A program made the position numbers and the translations under genes. The notes beneath the pieces were generated by a model, which made no database searches, was not told the origin of the DNA, and was given only the letters and a program-made list of their open reading frames with translations. A stretch of DNA of 64,000 nt from Chitinophagaceae bacterium. GTDB taxonomy: Bacteria; Bacteroidota; Bacteroidia; Chitinophagales; Chitinophagaceae. The stretch spans positions 37,716-101,715 of the forward strand of contig CANLAE010000008.1 in assembly GCA_947488765.1 (NCBI GenBank), given 5' to 3'. Shown piece after piece: positions 42,487-51,048 of this stretch (position 1 is its first letter; every line of letters begins with the position of its first letter).

Positions 42487-43716
42487 TTACACTTTGATAT
42501 AAATTTTTTTCTTGTCCATTAAAAAAACAATCAGCCAGTAAAAAGCAATCATGCACAAGGCATAAACAAGTGAGCCCACTCTTAAATCTGAGGCAATATT
42601 TTTACATACATGTTCATAAAACCAGCCAAAAGCTGATACATAAACGGGTTTGCCATTGGCATCTGTTTTCTCAAAAATTCTAAACAGCCCAAGTAAGCGA
42701 GGCAGAAAGCCACTTAATACAAAAATGAACAATGGATTTTTTCCAAACACATCAAAAAATTTGCTCCATTTTCCGGTAACTCCTTTAAACTCTATCAAAT
42801 AAATTAACAACGCAAGTGTAAGCGTAGCAAGGCCTGTAGTGTAAACGGTATAGCTGCTTGTCCATATTTTTTTGTTAATTTAAATTAACAACGCAAGTGT
42901 AAGCGTAGCAAGGCCTGTAGTGTATACGGTATAGCTGCTTGTCCATATTTTTTTGTTAATTGGAAAAACCATATCCCAACAATAACCTGCAACTACTAAT
43001 ATTACTCCTGCAATAAATAAGTTGCTTAACATTTCAAAATTTTTGCCTTTTTGTTGAATGTATTGACCAATAAAAAAACCAAATATTACTTGTACAATAG
43101 CAGCAATGGTACTTGAAATTCCTTCCGGATCAAAAGGGATTCCTTCTCCTTTATAGATGTGGGAAAGACCTAAAATCTTTAAATCAATGGAAGTTCCAAA
43201 AAATCCGGATAAGCTGTAAGGGTCTGCAGGATTTGAAAACCAGCACAACAACCAATAACCAAGTAATAACGAACAACTGAGTACAAATGCGCCACGTGTT
43301 TTAAGAAAATAAACAGCGATTGAAGCAAAAAAATAACAAACTGCAATGCGTTGCAATACGCCAAAAATGCGGATGTTTTCCCATGTCTTTGCCACCAGAT
43401 GGTTGTTGTCCCATTTTACAAACGGACTCCAGTTTAAGAATAATCCTATTGCAAAAATCAGTAAGGTTCTTTTGATTACTTTTTTAAAAAAGAAGGAATT
43501 TCCTGCTGCTTCAAATTTGGGCATTACAAATGCCATTGCATTTCCTACGGCAAACAAAAAAAACGGAAATACTAAGTCAGTTGGTGTACAGCCATGCCAA
43601 TTGGCATGTTCCAGCGGAGGAAAAATATGCGCCCATGAACCAGGGTTGTTTACCAATATCATCAGTGCTACTGTAGCACCTCTAAATACATCTAAGGAAT
43701 AATATCTTTGATTCAT
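42487..43716 (-). pseudogene. Heparan-alpha-glucosaminide N-acetyltransferase-like membrane protein, interrupted by an 81-bp duplication
   Basis: Multi-pass acyltransferase of the HGSNAT/NagX/DUF5009 group. The first part (43716 to 42880) begins MNQRYYSLDVFRGATVALMI, with GCTPTDLVFPFFLFAVGNAM and about eight membrane helices. The second part (ORF 42487-42810) carries the remaining C-terminal helices. Both lie in the same frame. They are separated because an 81-base segment is tandemly duplicated and the junction reads ATT TAA ATT, adding a stop after LALLI. Removing one copy restores a continuous frame of about 380 residues. It may therefore be a recent inactivating mutation, a reversible slip, or an assembly error. 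It faces murU. Confidence 0.85.
42801..42961. repeat. Tandem duplication, two copies of about 80 bases (period 81)
   Basis: The stretch starting AAATTAACAACGCAAGTGTA at 42801 is repeated from 42882. The copies differ at one position I can see (GTGTAAACGG versus GTGTATACGG). The period of 81 is a multiple of three, but the junction contains a TAA in the reading frame of the interrupted acetyltransferase gene. Confidence 0.95.
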
Positions 43717-43890
43717 GTGATTAATTTCTAGCTATGAAGGTAAGTCAGGAAATGAAATGTTGCAATTTTCAATTCGTTGTTTTTGATTACCGTAAATACA
43801 AACAACTTTATTTGCGTAAGAAAAAGTAAAATAAATTTTGTTATTTTTATTATTCTTTGGGCTTATTTTTAAAGTTATAATTAAAACACG

Positions 43891-44901
43891 TTGATAAATT
43901 TTGTATTGATAGGTTGTGGTAAAATTGGGAAGCGACATGCAGCATTCATGTCCACCTTTGGCAAATTATTGGCGGTATGTGATGTAGACAAAAACAGAGC
44001 AGATGCATTGGCAAATCAATTTGATGTGCCTGCTTTTTATGCAATAGAAGATTTACTGCACAACATAAAAAATGCAACGGTAGCAGCCGTTTGTACGCCC
44101 AATGGATTGCATGCGCAACACAGTATTCAGCTATTAAATGCTGGCTTACATGTAATTTGTGAAAAGCCAATGGCATTGACAGTGGAAGACTGTAACAAGA
44201 TGATTGCCGTTGCTGAAGAAAATAATAAATACCTTTTTTGTGTAAAGCAAAACAGATTCAATCCGCCGGTAGCTGCCGTAAAAAAGTTGATGGATGAAGG
44301 CGTTTTGGGTAAAATTTACAGTATTCAACTCAATTGTTTTTGGAATCGGAATGACGATTATTATCTTAATTCCTGGCATGGAACAAAAGCATTGGATGGC
44401 GGTACATTATATACGCAATTCAGCCATTTTATAGATTTATTGTACTGGATGTTTGGTGATGTAAAGCACGTTGAAGCTTTAATCAAAAATTGCAAGCATC
44501 AAAACGCTATTGAATTTGAAGATACCGGAGTAGCAATCCTTGAATTTGAAATGGGTATAATTGGAACAATCAATTACACCGTAAATAGTTTTGAGCAAAA
44601 TATGGAAGGCTCGCTCACCATCTTCGGCGAAAATGGAACGCTAAAAATTGGTGGTCAGTATTTAAATGAGATTGCTTATCAGTGTATTAAAAACTACGCC
44701 ATAGAAAATTTACCTGAAGGAAATGCTCCCAATAATTATGGCAATTACCAAGGTTCTATGAGCAACCATGATAAAGTGTATGAAAATGTGGTGAATGTTT
44801 TGATGAACAATGCAAACACAACAGTAAGTACGGTGGAAGCTTTAAAAACGGTAGAAATTATCCAACGCATTTATTCAGCAGCAAATAATACTTATGTCTA
44901 A
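43891..44901 (+). CDS. Gfo/Idh/MocA oxidoreductase, WlbA-like
   Basis: NAD-dependent sugar dehydrogenase of the Gfo/Idh/MocA family. The Rossmann fold begins FVLIGCGKIGKRHAAF, the conserved EKPMALTVEDC follows near residue 95, and LDGGTLYTQFSHFIDLLYWMFGD contains the usual active-site His. Start is TTG at 43891 (MINFVLIGCG), since no ATG lies nearer. The close match to WlbA/WbpB, which oxidises UDP-GlcNAcA at C3, is supported by the next gene, a WlbB/WbpD-like acetyltransferase overlapping it by 8 bases. Together they would make a 3-acetamido uronic acid sugar nucleotide. Confidence 0.88.
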   Translation: MINFVLIGCGKIGKRHAAFMSTFGKLLAVCDVDKNRADALANQFDVPAFYAIEDLLHNIKNATVAAVCTPNGLHAQHSIQLLNAGLHVICEKPMALTVEDCNKMIAVAEENNKYLFCVKQNRFNPPVAAVKKLMDEGVLGKIYSIQLNCFWNRNDDYYLNSWHGTKALDGGTLYTQFSHFIDLLYWMFGDVKHVEALIKNCKHQNAIEFEDTGVAILEFEMGIIGTINYTVNSFEQNMEGSLTIFGENGTLKIGGQYLNEIAYQCIKNYAIENLPEGNAPNNYGNYQGSMSNHDKVYENVVNVLMNNANTTVSTVEALKTVEIIQRIYSAANNTYV

Positions 44902-45358
44902 CGCCCCCACTTTATACCATGCAAAAATTGCCGATGATGTGGTGATTGGTAACCATGTTTCAATTGTACAACCGGTAAACTTGTACGGTTGTACCATAGG
45001 CAATCATTGTTTTGTAGGACCTTTTGTAGAAATACAGAAAAATGTAACTATTGGAGATAATACCAAAATTCAATCCCATTCTTTTATTTGCGAATTGGTT
45101 ACCATAGGCAATCATTGTTTTATAGGACATGGCACTATGTTTGTTAACGACAAGTTTACCAATGGTGGACCGGCAATGGGGGATACAACTTTATGGGCAG
45201 CAACTACTATTGGTAACCATGTTTCTATTGGTTCTAATGTAACGGTATTACCGGTGTCTATTTGTGACCATGTGGTGATTGGTGCAGGGGCTGTAGTAAC
45301 AAAAGATATTATCGAGCCAGGAACTTATGTAGGAAATCCTGCAAGGAAACTTAAATAG
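44894..45358 (+). CDS. WlbB/WbpD-like hexapeptide-repeat N-acetyltransferase
   Basis: Left-handed beta-helix acetyltransferase of 154 residues. Hexapeptide repeats are continuous (VVIGNHVSIVQPVNLYGCTI, VTIGDNTKIQSHSFICELVT), with GPAMGDTTLWAATTIG and the closing VVTKDIIEPGTYVGNPARK. It would acetylate the 3-amino group of the UDP-sugar made by the upstream WlbA-like enzyme. The intervening 3-aminotransferase (WlbC/WbpE type) is not in this window. Confidence 0.85.
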   Translation: MSNAPTLYHAKIADDVVIGNHVSIVQPVNLYGCTIGNHCFVGPFVEIQKNVTIGDNTKIQSHSFICELVTIGNHCFIGHGTMFVNDKFTNGGPAMGDTTLWAATTIGNHVSIGSNVTVLPVSICDHVVIGAGAVVTKDIIEPGTYVGNPARKLK

Positions 45359-45423
45359 CTTAAAATCACAATTTAGAATAAAGAAATTCTGGCCTTAGAA
45401 ATTAGATGTATAACAATTTTTTT

Positions 45424-45431
45424 TAATTTTG
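45424..45431 (+). promoter_or_regulatory. Candidate -7 box for the polysaccharide export operon
   Basis: TAATTTTG at 45424-45431 is an exact match to the Bacteroidota -7 consensus TAnnTTTG, in the 263-base AT-rich gap before wza. A clear -33 TTG at the right distance is not seen, and the leader to wza would be about 190 bases. The gap holds no other feature I can support. Confidence 0.35.
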
Positions 45432-45621
45432 GAGTTAACATATTTTCACGTATGTTTGTAACCGTATAAATGTTATCTTTTTTGCGCTAGCAATATCATT
45501 TATAAAGCCGCTTGTCTATAATCTATCCATGATTACAAGACAATTTTTATTAATATAATCGACCGCTCTGTGAGTGACTTGGCGGAGCTGTGTATTACTT
45601 AAAACATATCATAATTTTTGT

Positions 45622-46431
45622 ATGAAAAAACCTGTACTATTTCTCCCGCTGCTATTACTGTTTTTATTCAGTTGTGTCAGTAAAAAAGAAATTGAAAAGT
45701 CTTACCAGTTGTTTCAAACAGATTTGGATAGCATGTCCAACTATACCTATAAAGAACTGACCATTAAAGAAGGGGATAACCTTTCAATACAGGTATATAC
45801 ATTGGCAAGCGCCGACCAGCAACAAGTAGCACTTTTTAATCTGCCCAATACCGGAACTAAAACTACTGCAGGCGCAGCATCAGGAGCTGCTTCAGGAGGT
45901 GCTTATGTGGTGAATACCTCCGGTGAAATTTTTTTACCAAAAATTGGCATGTATAAAGTTGTGGGTTTAACCTGCGCTCAGTTAACTGAGAAACTTAAAA
46001 CAGACTGGGCTACTTATGTAAAGGATATTGTAGTAGATGTAAGAATGTTGGGCTTTAATGTAAATATGCTGGGAGAAGTAAAAGTACCCGGTGTGAAAAG
46101 TTTTACAACAGGTCGTGCAACTGTACTCGATGCAATAGCCGCTGCGGGTGGCTTAAACGATGAAGCAAAACGAACCGATATCAAATTGGTGCGGGAAGAA
46201 AATGGCAAACGAACATCTTATCTGTTAGATTTAACCAGCTCAAAAATTTACCGGTCACCAGTTTTTCAGTTGCAACAAAATGATTTAATTTATGTAGGTG
46301 CAAGTGACTATAAATTTGCTAGCCTGAAAAACTCCAGATTTGGTACTACTTTAAATCCCGTTTCAACAATTACTAACTTAATATTTCCATTGTTGAGCAT
46401 TGCTTACTTCATAGTTTCATTACAAAGATAA
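45622..46431 (+). CDS. wza: Polysaccharide export outer-membrane lipoprotein Wza
   Basis: Outer-membrane channel or periplasmic adaptor for polysaccharide export. Start at 45622 (MKKPVLFLPLLLLFLFSC) gives a lipoprotein signal with Cys at residue 18; the ORF track begins 16 codons too early. The Poly_export domain runs from about residue 50 (KEGDNLSIQVYTL, GEIFLPKIGMYKVVGLTCAQL). An SLBB domain follows (VNMLGEVKVPGVKSF, TVLDAIAAAGGLNDEAKR). A C-terminal hydrophobic helix (LIFPLLSIAYFIVSL) is typical of Bacteroidota members. It is 19 bases upstream of wzc. Confidence 0.93.
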   Translation: MKKPVLFLPLLLLFLFSCVSKKEIEKSYQLFQTDLDSMSNYTYKELTIKEGDNLSIQVYTLASADQQQVALFNLPNTGTKTTAGAASGAASGGAYVVNTSGEIFLPKIGMYKVVGLTCAQLTEKLKTDWATYVKDIVVDVRMLGFNVNMLGEVKVPGVKSFTTGRATVLDAIAAAGGLNDEAKRTDIKLVREENGKRTSYLLDLTSSKIYRSPVFQLQQNDLIYVGASDYKFASLKNSRFGTTLNPVSTITNLIFPLLSIAYFIVSLQR

Positions 46432-46450
46432 TTTCTTAAAATTTTTTTAA

Positions 46451-48895
46451 ATGAGTGATTTTAATAATCAAATCATCGGATTGAATAAGGGTGGTGAAAA
46501 AAAGAAAATTCAGTTAAGCGAATTATTTTTTAAATACTTCAGTCACTTCCCGCTCTTTATTATTTCTCTGGTATTGTCTTTAACCATCATTCAGTTGATT
46601 ATACGATACGATACGCCAATGTACAACGCCAGTGTACAAGTATTGGTGGCAGATGACCAAAGCCAAAAAGCCTCGGGTCAACAAAATGATATTGTGAACC
46701 AAGCATTGACTGGTGTTAAGCCCATCAATATTGAAAATGAATTGGAATTGATTAAGTCAATCAATTTATTGCAAGAGGTAGTTAAAAAAGGAGATTACAA
46801 CATTAATTATTTTAAAGAAGGGAATATCAAAAACTCAGAATCTTCTTTGCGAACACCATTCAAATTTAGTTTTTTTGCCATTCCCGATTCTGCCGGTTCT
46901 TACTCATTTAAGGTAAGCAAGTTAACACCTATTGGAGGAGACATCGATTTTTTGGGCAGTGTGCAACAATTCAAATGGAATGACACCGTTACTTTCAATA
47001 AAATAAAATTGATGGTAACGGCTTCCGATGTTTATACCATTAACCAGGAAAAAAATCCATATACTGTTGTCTGGAATCCCATCCGGTCTGTTGCAGCTGC
47101 ATTTCAGGGCTCCATTTCTGCCGCCTCACTCAAACCCCGTTCTAGCATTGTAGTGATAACTTTAAAGGGAGAGAATCGGTCAAAAATGACAGGTTTTTTA
47201 GATGATTTACTTACAGAATTGATTGAAAAAGATATACAACAAAAAAAAGAAGCAGCCTATAATACCCTCAAATTTATCGACGAACGGGTTGATATGGTTG
47301 CCAAAGAGCTGGGCATGGTAGAACAGGATTTGCTGAACTTTAGAAAAAAAGGAAGGTTTTTAACCAGCGAAGCTGAGTTTGGTTATTACCAAGGCAGAAT
47401 TTCGGAATCTGATAAATTACTAGAAGCCTGGAATTTGGAAATTGAGATACTTAAAATGATTCAGAACTACTTGAATACCGATAAGTTAAACCAAAGTATG
47501 CGTACCATCCCTACCAATTTAAGTGTAACGGATGCGGTATTTGGAGGGATGATTTTAAAGTATAATGAATTGCAAATCAGAAAACAAACCCTTGCACCTA
47601 CACTTACCAAAGACAACGATGTGATCAATAGCATCAATATTCAACTAAAAGAAATCAAAGAAAATATTTTAACAACATCCGTTAATTTGATTAAGGCAGG
47701 AGAACTGAAGATAAAAGCATACAACGACAGAAAAAATCAGGATATTGGAAACCTATCGCAATTGCCTGAAAAAGAAAAGACAAATCAGGAAATTAACAGG
47801 CAAAGACAAACCAAAGAAAAACTATTTTTATACCTCTTGCAAAGAAAGGAAGAAACTGCAATTTCTTCTATTTCCACAGCATCTAATTATCGAAAACTCG
47901 ATCCGGCAATTGCGTCGGGTAAACCATTGGGTACTCCCGATTCTCAATTGCAATTGGTGGGCTTATCCATCGGATTTATCCTCCCGATTTTTATTATTTA
48001 CCTGCTAGATTTATTCAACAATAAAATTACCCAGCGAACCGATATTACCGAAAATTCGGATGCCCCTATTATTGCCGAGATTAGTTACGATCCCAGCTTC
48101 AATACTATGTTGATAGGAAATACCAGAAGTGTGATTGCCGAACAGTTTAGAATATTTAGAAGTAATCTGCAGTTTCTTTTACCCAAAAACAATGATGATA
48201 AACTTGGCAAAATAATCCTTGTTACTTCATCTATGAGTGGTGAGGGAAAATCTTTTGTAAGTTTAAATTTGGCATCAGTGATTTCTTTATCCGGAAAAAA
48301 AGTGGCATTGCTTGAGTTTGATTTGCGTAAATTAAAAAGTATTTCCATCCCCGAATTAGATGGCATCACAAGTATTGGAATATCCAATTATTTAACAGGT
48401 CAGGTTACCGATCCTGCCTCTATTCATCAATCGCTCGCATCATTTCCATTATTGCATATTTATCGTACCGGTCCATTACCCTATAACCCAGCCGAATTAA
48501 TTATTGGAGATGCCATGGGGCAATTGATGGAATATGTTAAATCCAATTACGATTACGTTATTATGGACTCTGCCCCTATTGGGTTGGTAAGCGACTCTTT
48601 TACACTGGCTAATTATGCCGATGCAGTTTTATATGTGCTCAGACAAAGATATACTTTCAAAACCCAGCTAACCCAGGTAGAGGAACTTAAAAATGCCAAC
48701 AAATTAAAAAATTTATCTTTTGTGGTAAATGATGTAAAAGCAGGGGCACGATACGGATATTATGGTTACGGCTATGGTTATGGCTACGGTTATGGTTACG
48801 GCTATGGTTACGGCTATGGCTCAAAACAAAACAGCTATTTCGATAACATGGAAAAAAAGAAGTGGTGGAAAAATATTTTTAGCGCAAAAAAATAG
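46451..48895 (+). CDS. wzc: Wzc-type polysaccharide co-polymerase with BY-kinase domain
   Basis: Inner-membrane chain-length regulator and autokinase. The N-terminal Wzz domain has TM1 (FPLFIISLVLSLTIIQLII). A coiled-coil periplasmic region and GNVR-like segment follow, then TM2 (LVGLSIGFILPIFIIYLLDLF). The cytoplasmic kinase has Walker A SSMSGEGKSFVSLNLA, Walker A' VALLEFDLRK and Walker B YVIMDSAPIGLVSDS. The C-terminal tail holds 12 Tyr alternating with Gly, the expected autophosphorylation cluster, encoded by a hexanucleotide-type repeat. 814 residues is normal for a fused Wzc. Confidence 0.94.
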   Translation: MSDFNNQIIGLNKGGEKKKIQLSELFFKYFSHFPLFIISLVLSLTIIQLIIRYDTPMYNASVQVLVADDQSQKASGQQNDIVNQALTGVKPINIENELELIKSINLLQEVVKKGDYNINYFKEGNIKNSESSLRTPFKFSFFAIPDSAGSYSFKVSKLTPIGGDIDFLGSVQQFKWNDTVTFNKIKLMVTASDVYTINQEKNPYTVVWNPIRSVAAAFQGSISAASLKPRSSIVVITLKGENRSKMTGFLDDLLTELIEKDIQQKKEAAYNTLKFIDERVDMVAKELGMVEQDLLNFRKKGRFLTSEAEFGYYQGRISESDKLLEAWNLEIEILKMIQNYLNTDKLNQSMRTIPTNLSVTDAVFGGMILKYNELQIRKQTLAPTLTKDNDVINSINIQLKEIKENILTTSVNLIKAGELKIKAYNDRKNQDIGNLSQLPEKEKTNQEINRQRQTKEKLFLYLLQRKEETAISSISTASNYRKLDPAIASGKPLGTPDSQLQLVGLSIGFILPIFIIYLLDLFNNKITQRTDITENSDAPIIAEISYDPSFNTMLIGNTRSVIAEQFRIFRSNLQFLLPKNNDDKLGKIILVTSSMSGEGKSFVSLNLASVISLSGKKVALLEFDLRKLKSISIPELDGITSIGISNYLTGQVTDPASIHQSLASFPLLHIYRTGPLPYNPAELIIGDAMGQLMEYVKSNYDYVIMDSAPIGLVSDSFTLANYADAVLYVLRQRYTFKTQLTQVEELKNANKLKNLSFVVNDVKAGARYGYYGYGYGYGYGYGYGYGYGYGSKQNSYFDNMEKKKWWKNIFSAKK
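48752..48820 (+). repeat. GGTTAY/GGCTAY hexamer repeat coding the Wzc tyrosine tail
   Basis: Units of GGTTACGGCTAT-type sequence, alternating TAC and TAT codons, encode the Tyr-Gly tail of Wzc. Because the unit is six bases, slippage would change the number of Tyr without shifting frame. Confidence 0.9.
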
Positions 48896-48929
48896 CTGTC
48901 GCACAAATAATTATTCATACAAAAAGTAC

Positions 48930-49787
48930 ATGCAAAAAACAACAGATACACCCGAGTGGGATTTGGTAATACAGCCTCAAAGCTCCTTATTTAGTTTAAA
49001 TTTGAGAGATGTATGGCGTTACCGTGATTTGCTTGTGATGTTTGTGAAACGAGATTTTGTGAGTTTTTACAAACAAACCATATTAGGGCCCTTGTGGTTT
49101 TTTATACAGCCATTATTTACAACAATTGTATTTACTTTCATTTTTGGTAATTTAGCCGGACTTAGTACTGATGATTTGCCACAGCCTTTGTTTTATATGG
49201 CAGGGATTACTGCCTGGAATTATTTTGCCGATTGCCTTACCAAAACTTCTACCGTTTTTCGGGACAATGCCAATATTTTTGGTAAAGTATATTTTCCTCG
49301 CTTAATTATGCCGTTAAGTATTGTAGCAAGTAATTTGGTGCGGTTTGGTGTGCAAATGATTTTGTTTATAATGATGGTTGTGTATTACTATTTTCAGGGG
49401 GCACATTTTCAAATTACTTGGGCAATTGCGCTATTTCCATTGTTAATAATACTTATGGCATTACTTGGTTTGGGGTTGGGTTTAATTATTACCGCATTAA
49501 CCACCACTTATAGAGATTTGGCTTTTTTAATAACTTTTGGTGTACAATTAATGATGTATGCCACAACAGTAATTTACCCATTGAGCTCCGCTCCGGCAAA
49601 GTACCACACCATTGTTACACTCAATCCCATGACAGGCATTATAGAGGCTTTCCGTTACGGGTTTTTGGGCAAAGGCATTATTACCTGGCACACATTGGGT
49701 TACTCTGTTATTTTTACAGTAATATCTGTTTTATTAGGCGTTGTAATTTTTAATAAAACGGAGAAGACGTTTGTGGATACGATATAA
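48930..49787 (+). CDS. wzm: ABC-2 type polysaccharide export permease Wzm
   Basis: Inner-membrane permease of an ABC-dependent polysaccharide exporter. Start at 48930 (MQKTTDTPEWDLVIQP) gives 285 residues; the ORF-track extension overlaps wzc. The family block LRDVWRYRDLLVMFVKRDF and YKQTILGPLWFFIQPL precede about six membrane helices, ending with YHTIVTLNPMTGIIEAFRYG, also a family signature. Its ATPase partner wzt would normally follow directly. Here 2.7 kb of repeats and other genes intervene, and GGTTGAGG repeats begin on the base after the stop codon. Confidence 0.93.
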   Translation: MQKTTDTPEWDLVIQPQSSLFSLNLRDVWRYRDLLVMFVKRDFVSFYKQTILGPLWFFIQPLFTTIVFTFIFGNLAGLSTDDLPQPLFYMAGITAWNYFADCLTKTSTVFRDNANIFGKVYFPRLIMPLSIVASNLVRFGVQMILFIMMVVYYYFQGAHFQITWAIALFPLLIILMALLGLGLGLIITALTTTYRDLAFLITFGVQLMMYATTVIYPLSSAPAKYHTIVTLNPMTGIIEAFRYGFLGKGIITWHTLGYSVIFTVISVLLGVVIFNKTEKTFVDTI

Positions 49788-49905
49788 GGTTGAGGATAAG
49801 GTTGAGGGGGGAGAAAGGTTGAGGTAAAGGTTGAGGGGGGAAAAGAAAGGTTGAGATGAGGATAAGGTTGAGGATAAGTTTAAGGATAAGGTTGAGGGGG
49901 AAAAG
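49788..49905 (+). repeat. GGTTGAGG repeat cluster, G-rich on the + strand
   Basis: Seven exact GGTTGAG words plus decayed forms (GTTTAAGG, GGTTAAG) are linked by GATAA, GGGGGAGAAA or GGGGAAAAGAAA spacers. The cluster starts on the base after the wzm stop. It is the reverse complement of the CTCAACC word repeated at 49,984, 50,455 and 52,430. Several G-runs could form a G-quadruplex. Confidence 0.92.
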
Positions 49906-49983
49906 AAAGGTTAAGATTGAAATAAATTAATTTTAAAATAATAAAAGATACAAATAAAGTAGTTGTTCGTTGAAGCATTGCAA

Positions 49984-50100
49984 CTCAACCTCAACCTCAA
50001 TCTCAACCTCAATCTCAACCTCAATCTCAACCTCAATCTCAACCTCAATCTCAACCTCAATCTCAACCTCAATCTCAACCTCAATCTCAATCTCAACCTC
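49984..50100 (+). repeat. CTCAAC/CTCAAT hexamer array abutting the S23 start codon
   Basis: Nineteen hexamers, mostly alternating CTCAAC and CTCAAT, plus a final CTC fill 117 bases and end at the base before the ATG of the S23-type gene. The array is open in the frame of that gene, back to an ATG at 49963, and would read Leu-Asn repeats if translated. The gap also holds an AT-rich stretch (49,906-49,983) that could carry a promoter. Confidence 0.95.
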
Positions 50101-50472
50101 ATGAAATATTTATCTTTTGAAGAGATGCCGGTTTGGAAAAATGCGATGGGGTTGGCAGTGTCAATTTTTGAGATAACAAAATCTTTACCGAGGGCTGAAG
50201 ATTACGGGTTAACAAGCCAAATAAGACGCTCAGCGTTGTCGGTCTCCGCTAATATTGCAGAAGGTTTTGGAAGAGAAACGCAAATGGATAAAAAACGTTT
50301 CTACATAATAGCAAAAGGAAGCCTATTGGAAACAAAAAGTCATTTTATATATGGTTGTAAAGTAGCTTATTTTAAAGAAGATCCTGTCATTATAAAACAG
50401 TTGGAACAGATATATTTTGAAATAAACAAGCTCAATAAATCTATTAAAAATAATCTCAACCCTCAACCTTAA
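50101..50472 (+). CDS. S23-type four-helix-bundle protein (second copy)
   Basis: 123-residue four-helix-bundle protein of the S23/IVP family: PVWKNAMGLAVSIFEITKSL, DYGLTSQIRRSALSVSANIA, EGFGRETQMDKKRFYIIAKG, then SLLETKSHFIYG. It is clearly a paralogue of the protein at 13,741 (shared words LTSQ.RR/KRA, NIAEG.GR, ..G SL.E...H). I start it at the ATG directly after the hexamer array, where family members begin; the ORF-track start would add about 46 residues of mostly Leu-Asn repeat. Its last codons (NNLNPQP) are read from the next repeat cluster. Function unknown. Confidence 0.9.
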   Translation: MKYLSFEEMPVWKNAMGLAVSIFEITKSLPRAEDYGLTSQIRRSALSVSANIAEGFGRETQMDKKRFYIIAKGSLLETKSHFIYGCKVAYFKEDPVIIKQLEQIYFEINKLNKSIKNNLNPQP

Positions 50473-50490
50473 CCTCAACCTAACCTTAGC
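50455..50490 (+). repeat. CTCAACC/TTAACC repeat cluster after the S23 gene
   Basis: CTCAAC CCTCAACC TTAACC TCAACC TAACC TTAGCC, a decayed form of the same hexamer. It overlaps the S23 stop and ends nine bases before the TTG start of the RhuM-like gene. Confidence 0.85.
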
Positions 50491-50499
50491 CTAATTACT

Positions 50500-51048
50500 T
50501 TGTCATCCAACGAAATAGTCATTTATCAGTCAGAAAATACATCTACTCATATAGATGTTTTATTAGAAGATGAAACCGTGTGGCTTACACAATTACAAAT
50601 GGTAGAGTTGTTTCAATCGACAAAGCAAAATATTAGTTTGCATATAAGTAATATTTTTAAAGAGGATGAGCTACGAGAAAACTCAGTTGTCAAGTATTCA
50701 TTGACAACTGCATCTGATGGTAAAAAATATAAAACAAAGTTGTATAATCTCGATGTAATTATATCGGTTGGTTATAGAGTGAAGTCAAAAACGGGAACAC
50801 AATTTCGCATCTGGGCAACAAATACTTTAAAAACGTATTTATTGAAAGGATATGTTATTCAGGATAGGATTGAAAGTATTGAAAAAAAAATTTACGAACA
50901 TGATACTAAAATAAAATTATTACTCAACACTAATTTACCTCCAAATCAAGGTGTGTTTTTTGATGGAGCAGTTTTTGACGCTTATGTTTTCGTATCTAAA
51001 TTAATTAAATCAGCAAAAAACCAAAACCGTATTAATCCAATAAATTGA
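50500..51048 (+). CDS. RhuM-like protein, C-terminally truncated
   Basis: The first 130 residues match the RhuM-type domain: DVLLEDETVWLTQLQMVELF, STKQNISLHISNIFKEDELR, SDGKKYKTKLYNLDVIISVG and GTQFRIWATNTLKTYLLKGY. Homologues I recall continue past FDAYVFVSKLIKSAKKS into IVLIDNYID and a further 100 or more residues. Here the frame changes after KLIKSAK and stops within 10 codons, and a VLI word is still readable in another frame nearby. The gene is probably truncated by small indels. Start is TTG (50500). Its stop overlaps the next gene's TTG by four bases. Whether it still works is unknown. Confidence 0.75.
   Translation: MSSNEIVIYQSENTSTHIDVLLEDETVWLTQLQMVELFQSTKQNISLHISNIFKEDELRENSVVKYSLTTASDGKKYKTKLYNLDVIISVGYRVKSKTGTQFRIWATNTLKTYLLKGYVIQDRIESIEKKIYEHDTKIKLLLNTNLPPNQGVFFDGAVFDAYVFVSKLIKSAKNQNRINPIN

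Noticed and set aside
42487-42810. A separate 107-residue membrane protein gene
   Set aside because: It is the in-frame continuation of the acetyltransferase beyond the duplication stop; its start is merely a TTG within the duplicated segment.
49984-50100. Hexamer array as a CRISPR array
   Set aside because: Units are 6 bases with no spacers and no cas genes are present.
49963-50100. Leu-Asn repeat as a real N-terminal extension of the S23 protein, and likewise of Wzt
   Set aside because: Family members start at the ATG after the arrays and both arrays end exactly there. The open frame follows simply from a six-base unit without stops. The minus-strand Arg-Leu ORF at 49911-50102 is rejected for the same reason.
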